NCBI RefSeq assembly: GCF_030150155.1
Contig: NZ_JASLGR010000034.1
Location: 1 to 64,000, forward strand
Length of the DNA: 64,000 nt
DNA from: Nocardioides sp.
GTDB taxonomy: Bacteria; Actinomycetota; Actinomycetes; Propionibacteriales; Nocardioidaceae
Reading direction: 5' to 3'
A program made the position numbers and the translations under genes. Below, one piece after another: positions 32,614 through 40,266 of this stretch. The notes under the pieces are model-generated. The model made no database searches and was not told where the DNA came from. It worked only from the letters and a program-made list of their open reading frames with translations. Each line of letters opens with the position of its first letter. Position 1 is the first letter of the stretch.

Positions 32614-32838
32614 TCACCGCTCGGCGATACCAGGCTCAACTGCAGCAACCACAGGTGGGTAGGACTCAGCCAAGGTGGCCCGGAGCCCCTCACTCTGAAG
32701 CAGCAGTTCCTCAAGGGAGAGTGCCGACGACTCGACCTCAGCAGCGCTGACCGGCCCCTGGCCGCCTCCGGTCAACGCCAGTGCGACTCCTGTGGCCGAG
32801 GCAGCGCCCATCAAGGACCGCCGAGTGATTCCGTTCAT
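32614..32838 (-). CDS. Small exported peptide with twin-arginine signal
   Basis: A 74-residue precursor. Residues 1-33 form an apparent Tat signal (GITRRSLMGAASATGVALAL, then GPVSAAEV). The remaining tail of about 42 residues (ESSALSLEELLLQSEGLRATL, then SYPPVVAAVEPGIAER) has no cysteines and looks helical and acidic. It follows the Cys/His-rich protein gene by 17 bases and is probably in its operon. A Tat signal on so small a protein is unusual. I do not know its function; a signalling, toxin or substrate peptide for its neighbour is possible. An alternative start is the ATG at 32853. Confidence 0.6.
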   Translation of the reverse strand: MNGITRRSLMGAASATGVALALTGGGQGPVSAAEVESSALSLEELLLQSEGLRATLAESYPPVVAAVEPGIAER

Positions 32839-32855
32839 GCCTGACCTACCCATCC

Positions 32856-33704
32856 TTATCGAACCACCCTCGAACGCACGCCATCGCTGTACATCACGCC
32901 ACCCCACGTCGTGTATCCACCACGGTCGCACGTCTGCGGCGACGTGATGTAGGCCCCGGAGTTATCGGTGTTGCGCGCAGGGGTGTGCCCAGGCTTGTGA
33001 CACCAACGGGCCGTACCTGCCGAATTCAGATTCTTCCGATAGAAGTGGAAGTCCAGGCCGGGCCAGATCACGAGAGCTACTTTGAGATTGCTCGTATTGC
33101 AGTCATCAATCCAGCCATCCCGCCGCATTGCCGCCTTGATGCTGGCGACCGTCAACGCCGAGAATACGGATCCACCCTTCAGGCCAGGCTGCGCGAACGT
33201 GTTACTCGCGTAGTTGGACGCGTAGTTGTAGCAGTTGTTGTCGTTCCGCCTGGTCCCGTTCCAGAAACTGAAGTCGTTCCAACTCGTATAGAGCAGACTG
33301 CACACCGATGCGGCCGCTGCGGCGACAGCCGACGACTGCTCTCCCGTCGAGAGATCGAGCTCCGACATCACTGCCTCGGAGACAAGGCGGGATTCGGTCG
33401 GGCTGAGAGCGGAATCGAGATTCGTCTGCAGAAGCGAGCGCTCGGCGTCCGCCGCAGCACCAACCATCGCCTGTCGAAGCCGGAAGGTCGTCGGACGACC
33501 GCTCTTTTCCAAAACGTCCGCGTGCACGCCTGTTGACCGGACAATGAAGCCCCGGTATCCCAGGCGCGGCTCCTCGAACCCGATCGGGATCGGCGTCTCG
33601 CTTCCGTCGAGCAGACGCTGGGTCAGCTCTTCCCCCTCCAGCGCGGTCAAGACCCACCTTGGATTCGGCGTGCCCGAGAAAACGTCCAATTCGACTTCGA
33701 TCAC
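32856..33704 (-). CDS. Conserved hypothetical protein with NCYNYA and WCHKPG motifs
   Basis: A 282-residue protein. Residues 1-100 contain VIEVELDVFSGTPNPRW and GFIVRSTGVHADV. The C-terminal half carries NDNNCYNYASNYASNTFAQP, then DGWIDDCN, LDFHFYRKN, ARWCHKPGHTPARNTDNSG and TWGGVMY. An early Cys in NCYNYA, a His in FHFYR or CHKPG and an Asp in NTDNSG could form a papain-like catalytic set, but this is a guess. I know similar uncharacterised bacterial proteins with these motifs and no assigned function. The GTG at 33704 follows GGAGG by eight bases. No signal peptide is visible. An 18-base palindrome lies about 110 bases upstream. Confidence 0.6.
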   Translation of the reverse strand: MIEVELDVFSGTPNPRWVLTALEGEELTQRLLDGSETPIPIGFEEPRLGYRGFIVRSTGVHADVLEKSGRPTTFRLRQAMVGAAADAERSLLQTNLDSALSPTESRLVSEAVMSELDLSTGEQSSAVAAAAASVCSLLYTSWNDFSFWNGTRRNDNNCYNYASNYASNTFAQPGLKGGSVFSALTVASIKAAMRRDGWIDDCNTSNLKVALVIWPGLDFHFYRKNLNSAGTARWCHKPGHTPARNTDNSGAYITSPQTCDRGGYTTWGGVMYSDGVRSRVVR

Positions 33705-33812
33705 GAGCTCGACCTCCACAGGCGCCGGGGGAATTTGCGTTCCGATAGCGTCGATGTCACAACTCCACAGCTGCAACCGATCAATCAGCAACGCCGAAAA
33801 CCCGGATAGAAC

Positions 33813-33830
33813 TTGTCACCCGCGTGACAA
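33813..33830. promoter_or_regulatory. Palindromic operator candidate, copy 2
   Basis: TTGTCAC, CCGC, GTGACAA: perfect seven-base arms with four bases between. It shares its arms with the palindrome at 19951-19970. On the minus strand both read on into AGTT after the second arm. It is 109 bases upstream of the chosen start of the hypothetical operon and 13 bases from the end of mazG. Confidence 0.6.
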
Positions 33831-33842
33831 ATTCTCACCTAG

Positions 33843-34292
33843 CTACAGTGAGCCCTCGGAACGAGGAGAAGAGGAATGCTCATCTCCGCGCTCCGCTGCC
33901 TTCGCGGCCGCCCACAACCCCTCGATCTCCTCGATCGTGTACGGCCCCCCAGCAGCAACCTCAGGGTCGAACACGTGAGGATTGCGGCGGATCATCTTCG
34001 CGGTGAGGCCGGCGATGACATCATCCATGGTGAACTCGCCGGCCTCTTCGGCTACGGCTGCGTGGAAGTAGACCTGGAGCAGCAGGTCGCCTAGCTCGTC
34101 GCAGAGGTGAGCCCACGAGCCGGTGGCAGACCCCTCGGCGATGGCCTCGACGACCTCCGCGGACTCCTCGACGAGGTGCTTGGCCAGGGTCTCGTGCGTC
34201 TGAGCAGACTTCCAGGCGCAGCGCTCGCGCATGGTGCGCATCAGGGTGAGGAACTCGACGAGCCCCTCCCCCGACGCCTGCGGAGCCGCCAT
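33843..34292 (-). CDS. mazG: MazG family nucleotide pyrophosphohydrolase
   Basis: A 149-residue single-domain MazG, which hydrolyses nucleoside triphosphates to monophosphates and pyrophosphate. The motif regions are CAWKSAQTHETLAKHL near residue 25, the metal-binding EESAEVVEAIAE, then CDELGDLLLQVYFHA and KMIRRNPHVF. CAWK replaces the more usual CPWD; the other Glu and Asp metal ligands are present. The C-terminal tail (GDEHSSSPRSEGSL) is polar and probably disordered, and its end is where the inserted segment begins. The DUF4916 NUDIX gene lies two bases upstream, forming a two-gene unit. Start is the ATG at 34292. Confidence 0.88.
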   Translation of the reverse strand: MAAPQASGEGLVEFLTLMRTMRERCAWKSAQTHETLAKHLVEESAEVVEAIAEGSATGSWAHLCDELGDLLLQVYFHAAVAEEAGEFTMDDVIAGLTAKMIRRNPHVFDPEVAAGGPYTIEEIEGLWAAAKAAERGDEHSSSPRSEGSL

Positions 34293-34294
34293 CG

Positions 34295-34882
34295 TCAGAT
34301 CGCGCCCACGTGGTGCAGCAGCTGGCGCAGCAGCGAGGCTCGACCACCCTCGAGCTCCTCAGCGAACCCCTCGGAGATCGCCTCCTCCGGCGTCACCCAG
34401 GAGATCTCCAGGGCATCTTGCCTCGGGTGGCACTCCCCCGACACCGGCACCACGAACGCCAGCGACACGGCGTGCTGGCGCGGGTCGTGGAAGCGGCCGG
34501 TCGGCCACGGGAAGTACTCGGCGACCGCCGCCGGGACGATCGAGGCGGGCAGCACCGGGAAAGCCGTCGGACCGAGGTCCTTCTCCAGGTTGCGCATCAG
34601 GGCGTCACGGATCTGCTCACCGTGCAGCACCCGGCCCGAGACCAGCGAACGGGCGATCAGTCCCGTCGTGGACGACGAGCGCAGCAGCAGCCCGACCGCG
34701 ACCACCGCACCGGCGGCGTCGACCCGGACCGGCAGCGCCTCGACGTACAGCATCGGGACCCGGCCACGGGTGGAGGCGAGCTCCTCCTCGCTCATCCAGC
34801 CCGGCTGGACGTCCCACGCCTTCGGGCCGTCCCACGGCTTCGGCTCCTCGCCGAACTCGTCGCCGAACGCTTCCATCGTCAT
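34295..34882 (-). CDS. DUF4916 family NUDIX-type hydrolase
   Basis: A 195-residue protein matching the actinobacterial DUF4916/NUDIX class. The front part has QPGWMSEEELASTRGRVPML and the SRSLVSGRVLHGEQIRDAL segment, then FHDPRQHAVSLAFVVPVSGE and a LEISWVTPEEA strand-helix. The canonical GX5EX7REUXEEXGU box is only partly visible, so catalytic competence is uncertain. The ATG at 34882 has GGAGGA eight bases upstream, in the micro-ORF described next. MazG follows after two bases; both may clean nucleotide pools. Promoter is the leaderless box of the micro-ORF. Confidence 0.75.
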   Translation of the reverse strand: MTMEAFGDEFGEEPKPWDGPKAWDVQPGWMSEEELASTRGRVPMLYVEALPVRVDAAGAVVAVGLLLRSSSTTGLIARSLVSGRVLHGEQIRDALMRNLEKDLGPTAFPVLPASIVPAAVAEYFPWPTGRFHDPRQHAVSLAFVVPVSGECHPRQDALEISWVTPEEAISEGFAEELEGGRASLLRQLLHHVGAI

Positions 34883-34899
34883 GCGCGATCCTCCGTCAT
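34879..34899 (-). CDS. Leaderless micro-ORF MTEDRA, coupled to the NUDIX gene
   Basis: ATG at 34899 opens a six-codon frame (M-T-E-D-R-A) whose TGA overlaps the NUDIX ATG as ATGA. TAGGGT (34911-34906) lies exactly six bases before it, so the transcript would begin at or next to the micro-ORF. The GGAGGA inside the micro-ORF acts as ribosome site for the NUDIX gene. Coupling is inferred from this layout. Confidence 0.55.
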   Translation of the reverse strand: MTEDRA

Positions 34900-34928
34900 G
34901 GTCGAACCCTACCTAGCGTGCGAGCGGC

Positions 34929-37900
34929 TCAGGACCCAGCCACCGGGTCGATGACCTGGTCGATCACACCACGCGCCCACTCCAGCAGCGCGATGCCGTC
35001 CAGCGGCTTCACCGGGAACCCGCTCGACACCGGCCGCGGCACCAGGATGGTGTCGACCGCGTTCTTGATCAGCGACTTCGGGTACATCCGCTGCAACCGG
35101 ACCTGACGCGACTCCGGCAGCGACACCGGGGCGAACCTGACGTTCTTGCCCGCGATCGTGACCTCGCTGATCCCCGCCGCCCGGGCCCGCGCCCGGAACC
35201 GGGCCACCAGCAGCAGTGAGAAGACCTCCATCGGCAGCTCGCCGTAGCGGTCCTTCAGCTCCTCGTCGATCGCATCCACATCAGCATCCGAACGCACCTC
35301 GGCCAGCCGCTTGTAGATCTCCAGACGCAGCCGCTCGCTCGGGATGTACTCGTGCGGCAGGTGCGCGTCTACCGGCAGCTCGATCCGGACCTCGTTGAGT
35401 TCCGGGGCGTCCTCGCCCTTGAACTCCGCGACCGCCTCGCCGACCAGCCGCACATAGAGGTCGAAGCCGACGTCGGCGATGTGACCCGACTGCTGCCCGC
35501 CGAGCAGGTTGCCCGCCCCACGGATCTCCAGGTCCTTCATCGCGATCGCCATGCCGCCACCCAGGTCCGAGTGCTGTGCCAGCGTCGCCAGCCGCTCGTG
35601 CGCGGTCTCGGTCAGCGGCTTCTCGGCCGGATAGAGGAAGTAGGCGTACGCGCGCTCACGGGACCGCCCGACCCGCCCCCGCAGCTGGTGCAGCTGGGAG
35701 AGCCCGAGGGTGTCGGCACGCTCGATCAGCATCGTGTTCGCGTTCGACACGTCCAGACCCGACTCCACCAGCGTCGTACAGACGAGCACGTCGAAGCGCT
35801 TCTCCCAGAAGTCGAGCATCACCTGCTCCAGCTGCTTCTCGTTCATCTGGCCGTGCGCCGTGGCCACCCGCGCCTCGGGCACCAGCTCGCGCAGCTTCGC
35901 CGCAGCCCGCTCGATCGAGTCGACCCGGTTGTGGATGTAGAAGACCTGCCCCTCGCGCAACAGCTCACGCCGGATCGCCGCGATCACGGTGCGCTCCTCG
36001 AACGCCCCGACATAGGTCAGCACCGGGTGCCGCTCGTCGGGCGGCGTGGTGATCGTCGACATCTCCCGGATGCCGGTGATCGCCATCTCCAGGGTTCGCG
36101 GGATCGGCGTCGCCGACATCGACAGTACGTCGACCGCGGTCCGCATCCGCTTGAGCTGCTCCTTGTGCTCGACCCCGAAGCGCTGCTCCTCGTCGACGAT
36201 GATCAGGCCCAGGTCCTTGAACCGGATGTCCGGGTTCAGCAGCCGGTGCGTGCCGACCACGATGTCCACGGTGCCATCCTGAAGTCCAGACAGCACTTCC
36301 TTGCTTTCCTTCGCGGTCTGGAACCGGCTCAGCCCCTTGAGGTTGACCGGGAACCCGCTCATCCGCTCCATGAACGTCGACAGGTGCTGCGTCACCAGCA
36401 GCGTCGTGGGCACCAGCACGGCGACCTGCTTGCCGTCCTGGACCGCCTTGAACGCCGCCCGGACCGCGATCTCGGTCTTGCCGTAGCCGACGTCGCCACA
36501 GACCAGCCGGTCCATCGGCATCTCGCGCTCCATGTCGCCCTTGACCTCGTCGACGGTGGAGAGCTGGTCGACGGTCTCCTGGAACGGGAAGGCGTCCTCC
36601 AGCTCGCGCTGCCAGGGCGTGTCGGGACCGAACTTGTGCCCCCGGGTCGCCGCCCGCGCCGCGTAGAGCTTGATCAGCTCCGCCGCGATCTCGCGAACCG
36701 CCTTGCGGGCCTTCGCCTTGCGCTTGTTCCAGTCCGCGCCGCCGAGCCGGTCCAGGCTGGGCGCCTCGCCGCCGACGTACCGGGTGACCTGGTCGAGCGC
36801 GTCGGCCGGCACGAAGAGCCGGTCCGGCGGCCCGTTGCGCTTGGAGGCGCCGTACTCCAGGACGAGGTACTCACGGGTGGCGCCGCCGACCTCGCGCTGC
36901 TTCATCTCCACGAAGCGCCCCACGCCATGCTGCTCGTGCACCACGTAGTCGCCGGGCTTGAGCTCGAGCGGGTCGATCTGCTTCTTGCGTCGGGCCGGCA
37001 TCCGCGACATGTCGCGGGTCGAGCCCTTCTGACCCGAGATGTCCTCGCCGGTGAGCACCGCCAGCCGGGCGTCGTCGTCGACGAAGCCGTGGCCCAGCAC
37101 CCCGATCAGGACGTTGACCAGATCGGTGCCGAGCGGCTCGTCGTCACCGAGGATCCGGGCCGGCACGTCGTGCTCGGACAGTACGTCGACAGTGCGCTGC
37201 GCCGGGCCGTGCGCGGGCTGCACCACGACCGTGCGATACCCCGCCAGCCGGTAGCGGTCCAGGTCGCCGATGGCGCGCTCGACCTCGCCGCGATACGGGT
37301 CGACCGGGTGCGCCTCCAGGGTCCGCACCGGCACCCCGGCGGTGTCGGCGCTGACACCACTGAGCGTCAGGTCGGCCGCCTCGGCGTCGAGGCCGAACGG
37401 GCTGGTCGACCACCAGGTCAGACCCCGCGCCAGGGCGTGCTCACGGACGTCTCCCAGCTCCCAGTACGACGCCTTGCCCAGGTCGATCGGAGCCTGGCCG
37501 CCCGCCGCGGCCGAGGCCCAGGAGGCACCCAGGAACTCCTCCGAGGTGGCGCCGAGGTCGTGCGCCCGACGCCGGACACGCTCCGGGTCGAGCACCAGCA
37601 CCCGGGTCTGGGCCGGGAACAGGTCGATGAAGAGCTCCATGTCGTCGACCAGCACCGGGGCCAGCGACTCCATCCCCTCGGCCGCGATGCCGTTGCTGAT
37701 CTTGTCGGTCAGCTCCAGCAGCTGCGGGTGGGTCTCGCCCAGCGCCTTCGCCTTCGCCCTGACCTCCGGGGTCAGCAGCAGCTCACGGCACGGCGGGGCC
37801 CAGAGCCGCTCACGCTTCTCCAGGGTGCGCTGGTCGGCGACGGAGAAGGAACGGATCTCCTCGACGTCGTCGCCCCAGAACTCCACCCGCAGCGGGTGCT

Positions 37901-38450
37901 CCTCGGTCGGCGGGAAGACGTCGACGATGCCACCGCGGACAGCGAACTCGCCACGCTTCTCGACCAGGTCGACCCGGCTGTAGGCAGCGTCGGCGAGACG
38001 GCGTACGACGTCCTCGACGGGCGCCGTCTGACCGGCCACCAGCTCGACGGGCTCAAGGTCGCCGAGCCCCTTGACCTGCGGCTGCAGCACCGAGCGGATC
38101 GGTGCCACGACGACCTGGAACGGCTCGGCCTCGGGGTGGACCAGCTGGCGCAGCAGCGCGAGCCGGCGCCCGACCGTGTCCGAGCGCGGGCTGAGCCGCT
38201 CGTGCGGCAGCGTCTCCCAGCTCGGGAAGTAGCCCACCCGGTCCTTGCCCAGCAGCCCGGCGAGCACGTCGACCAGGTCCTCGGCCTCGCGACTGGTGGC
38301 GGTCACCGCCAGTACGGGCGCACCGCGGCGGGCCAGTCCGGTGATCAGGAACGGCCGCAACGCCTCAGGGCCGGTCACGTCCAGAGTGGTGAGATCCTCG
38401 CCGACGACCTCGGCGAGAGTGGCGACGGCGGCATCCGCGAGCGACAACAC
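34929..38450 (-). CDS. mfd: Transcription-repair coupling factor Mfd
   Basis: About 1173 residues, the usual Mfd length. It removes RNA polymerase stalled at DNA damage and recruits UvrA. The N-terminal UvrB-like region has FPSWETLPHERLSPR near residue 75. A CarD-type RNA polymerase interaction domain has PGDYVVHEQHGVGRFVEM near residue 498. The RecG-like translocase has Walker A GDVGYGKTEIAVRAAFKA near residue 650, DEEQRFGV (DEEQ box) and SATPIPRTLEMA, then VVESGLDVSNANT and QLRGRVGRS. The TRCF C-terminal domain follows. The GTG at 38450 is preferred because CAGGAT lies six bases upstream (leaderless-like) and the N-terminal extension is shadow-like. It is divergent from the M15 peptidase gene. 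Confidence 0.95.
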   Translation of the reverse strand: MLSLADAAVATLAEVVGEDLTTLDVTGPEALRPFLITGLARRGAPVLAVTATSREAEDLVDVLAGLLGKDRVGYFPSWETLPHERLSPRSDTVGRRLALLRQLVHPEAEPFQVVVAPIRSVLQPQVKGLGDLEPVELVAGQTAPVEDVVRRLADAAYSRVDLVEKRGEFAVRGGIVDVFPPTEEHPLRVEFWGDDVEEIRSFSVADQRTLEKRERLWAPPCRELLLTPEVRAKAKALGETHPQLLELTDKISNGIAAEGMESLAPVLVDDMELFIDLFPAQTRVLVLDPERVRRRAHDLGATSEEFLGASWASAAAGGQAPIDLGKASYWELGDVREHALARGLTWWSTSPFGLDAEAADLTLSGVSADTAGVPVRTLEAHPVDPYRGEVERAIGDLDRYRLAGYRTVVVQPAHGPAQRTVDVLSEHDVPARILGDDEPLGTDLVNVLIGVLGHGFVDDDARLAVLTGEDISGQKGSTRDMSRMPARRKKQIDPLELKPGDYVVHEQHGVGRFVEMKQREVGGATREYLVLEYGASKRNGPPDRLFVPADALDQVTRYVGGEAPSLDRLGGADWNKRKAKARKAVREIAAELIKLYAARAATRGHKFGPDTPWQRELEDAFPFQETVDQLSTVDEVKGDMEREMPMDRLVCGDVGYGKTEIAVRAAFKAVQDGKQVAVLVPTTLLVTQHLSTFMERMSGFPVNLKGLSRFQTAKESKEVLSGLQDGTVDIVVGTHRLLNPDIRFKDLGLIIVDEEQRFGVEHKEQLKRMRTAVDVLSMSATPIPRTLEMAITGIREMSTITTPPDERHPVLTYVGAFEERTVIAAIRRELLREGQVFYIHNRVDSIERAAAKLRELVPEARVATAHGQMNEKQLEQVMLDFWEKRFDVLVCTTLVESGLDVSNANTMLIERADTLGLSQLHQLRGRVGRSRERAYAYFLYPAEKPLTETAHERLATLAQHSDLGGGMAIAMKDLEIRGAGNLLGGQQSGHIADVGFDLYVRLVGEAVAEFKGEDAPELNEVRIELPVDAHLPHEYIPSERLRLEIYKRLAEVRSDADVDAIDEELKDRYGELPMEVFSLLLVARFRARARAAGISEVTIAGKNVRFAPVSLPESRQVRLQRMYPKSLIKNAVDTILVPRPVSSGFPVKPLDGIALLEWARGVIDQVIDPVAGS

Positions 38451-38521
38451 GTGAGAATCCTGATCCTGACACGACGACGGCCCCCGGCCAGGCGGACAGG
38501 GGGTGGTGACGGTGCACATTC

Positions 38522-38527
38522 TAGGCT
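38522..38527 (+). promoter_or_regulatory. Leaderless -10 element of the M15 peptidase gene
   Basis: TAGGCT is exactly six bases upstream of the GTG at 38534. It lies in the 83-base divergent region shared with mfd. Confidence 0.6.
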
Positions 38528-38533
38528 GGCCCT

Positions 38534-39502
38534 GTGAAGACCCGTCTCCTCCGTGGCCTCGGTGCTGCCGTGGCCTGTGGTGGCCTCGCCGTCGGTGGGC
38601 TCAGCGCCTGCGACGACCAGCGGGTCGCGCCGAAGCCGTTCCCGACGTACTCCGGCACCCCGACGCCCAGCGCGACGCCGACCTCGGCGACCTCGCCGAC
38701 CTCCCCCACCGGCTCGGCGAGCACGAGCACCTCCCCCACCGGATCGCTCAGCCCCTCGGCCACCACCCCGCCGCCGCTGCCGGGCACCGTCGCCCCGGCC
38801 TGGCTCGGCACCCGGGTGCTGAAGAAGAACAAGCACGGCGTCATCCCGCCGCAGCAGACCCCGCCGGAGCTGGTCCAGCGCGCCTTCACCCTGCCCGACA
38901 CGCTGCCCGAGCTCTCCGGCAGCGGCTTCGCCTCCAAGACCACCAAGCCCGCGCCCGCCGACGTGATCGCACGCTCGACCTGGTCGGCGGCCTGCCCGGT
39001 CGCGGCCGAGGACCTGGCCTGGGTACAGCTCACCTTCTGGGGCTTCGACAACGAGCGCCACACCGGGGAGCTGCTGGTCGCCTCGACCGAGGCGAGGGAC
39101 ATCGTCAGGGCCTTCCACGCGCTGTGGGACATCAAGTTCCCGATCGAGCAGATGCACATCACCACCAAGGCCGAGAACAAGGCCAAGCCGACCGGAGACG
39201 GCAACAACACCTCGGCGTTCAACTGCCGGCCGGTGCGCGGGGCCACCGTCTGGTCGCAGCACGCCTACGGCCTGGCGGTCGACGTGAACCCGTTCCAGAA
39301 CCCGTACTCCCAGGGCACCGGGCGGTCCCTGATCGTGCTGCCCGAGCTGGCCACGTCGTACCTGAACCGCTCCAACCCGCGGCCGGGCATGATCATGGCC
39401 GACTCCCCTGCCGTGCGGGCCTTCAGCCAGGTCGGCTGGCGCTGGGGCGGCTACTGGACGAAGGTCAAGGACCTCCAGCACTTCAGCCTCAACGACAAGT
39501 AG
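38534..39502 (+). CDS. M15 family (VanY-like) D-alanyl-D-alanine carboxypeptidase lipoprotein
   Basis: A 322-residue lipoprotein. The signal peptide ends in a lipobox, GGLSACDD (Cys26). A Ser/Thr/Pro-rich linker (SGTPTPSATPTSATSPTS and so on) spans about residues 38-85. The peptidase domain contains the zinc motif SQHAYGLAVDVNPF near residue 240 (HxxGxAxD) and the late W-x-W-G-G-Y-W then D-x-x-H set (GWRWGGYWTKVKDLQH), which gives the Asp and the second zinc His. It should trim peptidoglycan stem peptides outside the membrane. Gene is leaderless by the TAGGCT box and convergent with the lytic transglycosylase, 16 bases apart. Confidence 0.87.
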   Translation: MKTRLLRGLGAAVACGGLAVGGLSACDDQRVAPKPFPTYSGTPTPSATPTSATSPTSPTGSASTSTSPTGSLSPSATTPPPLPGTVAPAWLGTRVLKKNKHGVIPPQQTPPELVQRAFTLPDTLPELSGSGFASKTTKPAPADVIARSTWSAACPVAAEDLAWVQLTFWGFDNERHTGELLVASTEARDIVRAFHALWDIKFPIEQMHITTKAENKAKPTGDGNNTSAFNCRPVRGATVWSQHAYGLAVDVNPFQNPYSQGTGRSLIVLPELATSYLNRSNPRPGMIMADSPAVRAFSQVGWRWGGYWTKVKDLQHFSLNDK

Positions 39503-39518
39503 GCGGCGCCGAGCCGGC

Positions 39519-40220
39519 TCAGCTGGTCCGGGAGGCGTACTCCTGCGCCGCGGCGTAGACCTGGTCGACGTAGGTCTGGGAGTGGTTGTAGGAGTAGATC
39601 GCCGCCGCCCAGCTCGCCCCGGAGGCCAGCGAGCCTGAGGCGCACAGGTAGTGCGCGGCGGCCAGCGCGGCGTCGTTGATGTTCTGCGGGTCCGCGGTGC
39701 CGTCACCGTCGGCGTCGGCACCCCACGTCGCCCAGGTCGAGGGGATGAACTGCATCGGCCCGTAGGCCCGGTCCAGGTCGCCCAGCGGGATGCCGGTGAT
39801 CGGGGCGCTCGGCACCCCGGTCGTGCTCAGCGTGCGGCCGTCGATGGTGCCGTGGTGGGACTCCACCCAGCCGATCCCGGCCAAGGTGGTCCAGCCCAGC
39901 CCGCACGAGGCCGGGGCGGCGAGCTGGGCGTTGGCGTAGGCCCGCAGCGCCACCGTGGAGATCCCCGCCTTGGCGGCGGTCTTCTCCACCCAGGCCTGCG
40001 AGACCGACGTACTCGCGCTTGCGCCCGACCCGGCCGTGCCGCTCCCGGAGCCCTGCGCGCCGGCCACCGACGGTGCCGGATCGGCCGGCGCCGCGACGAC
40101 CGGGACCACGGCAGAGACCTCCACCGCGGCGCCGGGTTGGAACGCGAGGGTGGCGACGTACGCCAGACCACCGAGGGCGACCACGGTCGTCCCCAGCGAG
40201 CACACGGTCCGGGCGTTCAT
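39519..40220 (-). CDS. Exported lytic transglycosylase (MltB/SLT-type)
   Basis: A 233-residue protein. It has one N-terminal membrane helix or uncleaved signal (TVCSLGTTVVALGGLAYVATL) and a low-complexity Ala/Ser/Gly linker. The lysozyme-like domain at about residues 85-225 has WTTLAGIGWVESHHG with the catalytic Glu, then YGPMQFIPSTWATWGADADG, DPQNINDAALAAAHYLC and YNHSQTYVDQVY. It cleaves the glycan strands of peptidoglycan, producing 1,6-anhydromuramic ends. TAGCCT (40232-40227) is six bases before the ATG, so the gene is probably leaderless. Confidence 0.9.
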   Translation of the reverse strand: MNARTVCSLGTTVVALGGLAYVATLAFQPGAAVEVSAVVPVVAAPADPAPSVAGAQGSGSGTAGSGASASTSVSQAWVEKTAAKAGISTVALRAYANAQLAAPASCGLGWTTLAGIGWVESHHGTIDGRTLSTTGVPSAPITGIPLGDLDRAYGPMQFIPSTWATWGADADGDGTADPQNINDAALAAAHYLCASGSLASGASWAAAIYSYNHSQTYVDQVYAAAQEYASRTS

Positions 40221-40266
40221 GCGGCGAGGCTAGCCGAGCGGCACAGCGACCAACGAGGGCACCTGC

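Noticed and set aside
31320..33842. A complete integrative element
   Set aside because: No integrase, excisionase or clear attachment core is visible; only the partial mazG duplication hints at insertion, so I report a finding and not a mobile element feature.
35352..38537. A 1061-codon open frame on the plus strand
   Set aside because: It lies entirely antisense to mfd, is rich in Arg, Asp, His and Val without domain pattern, and arises because high-GC codons leave few stops on the opposite strand.
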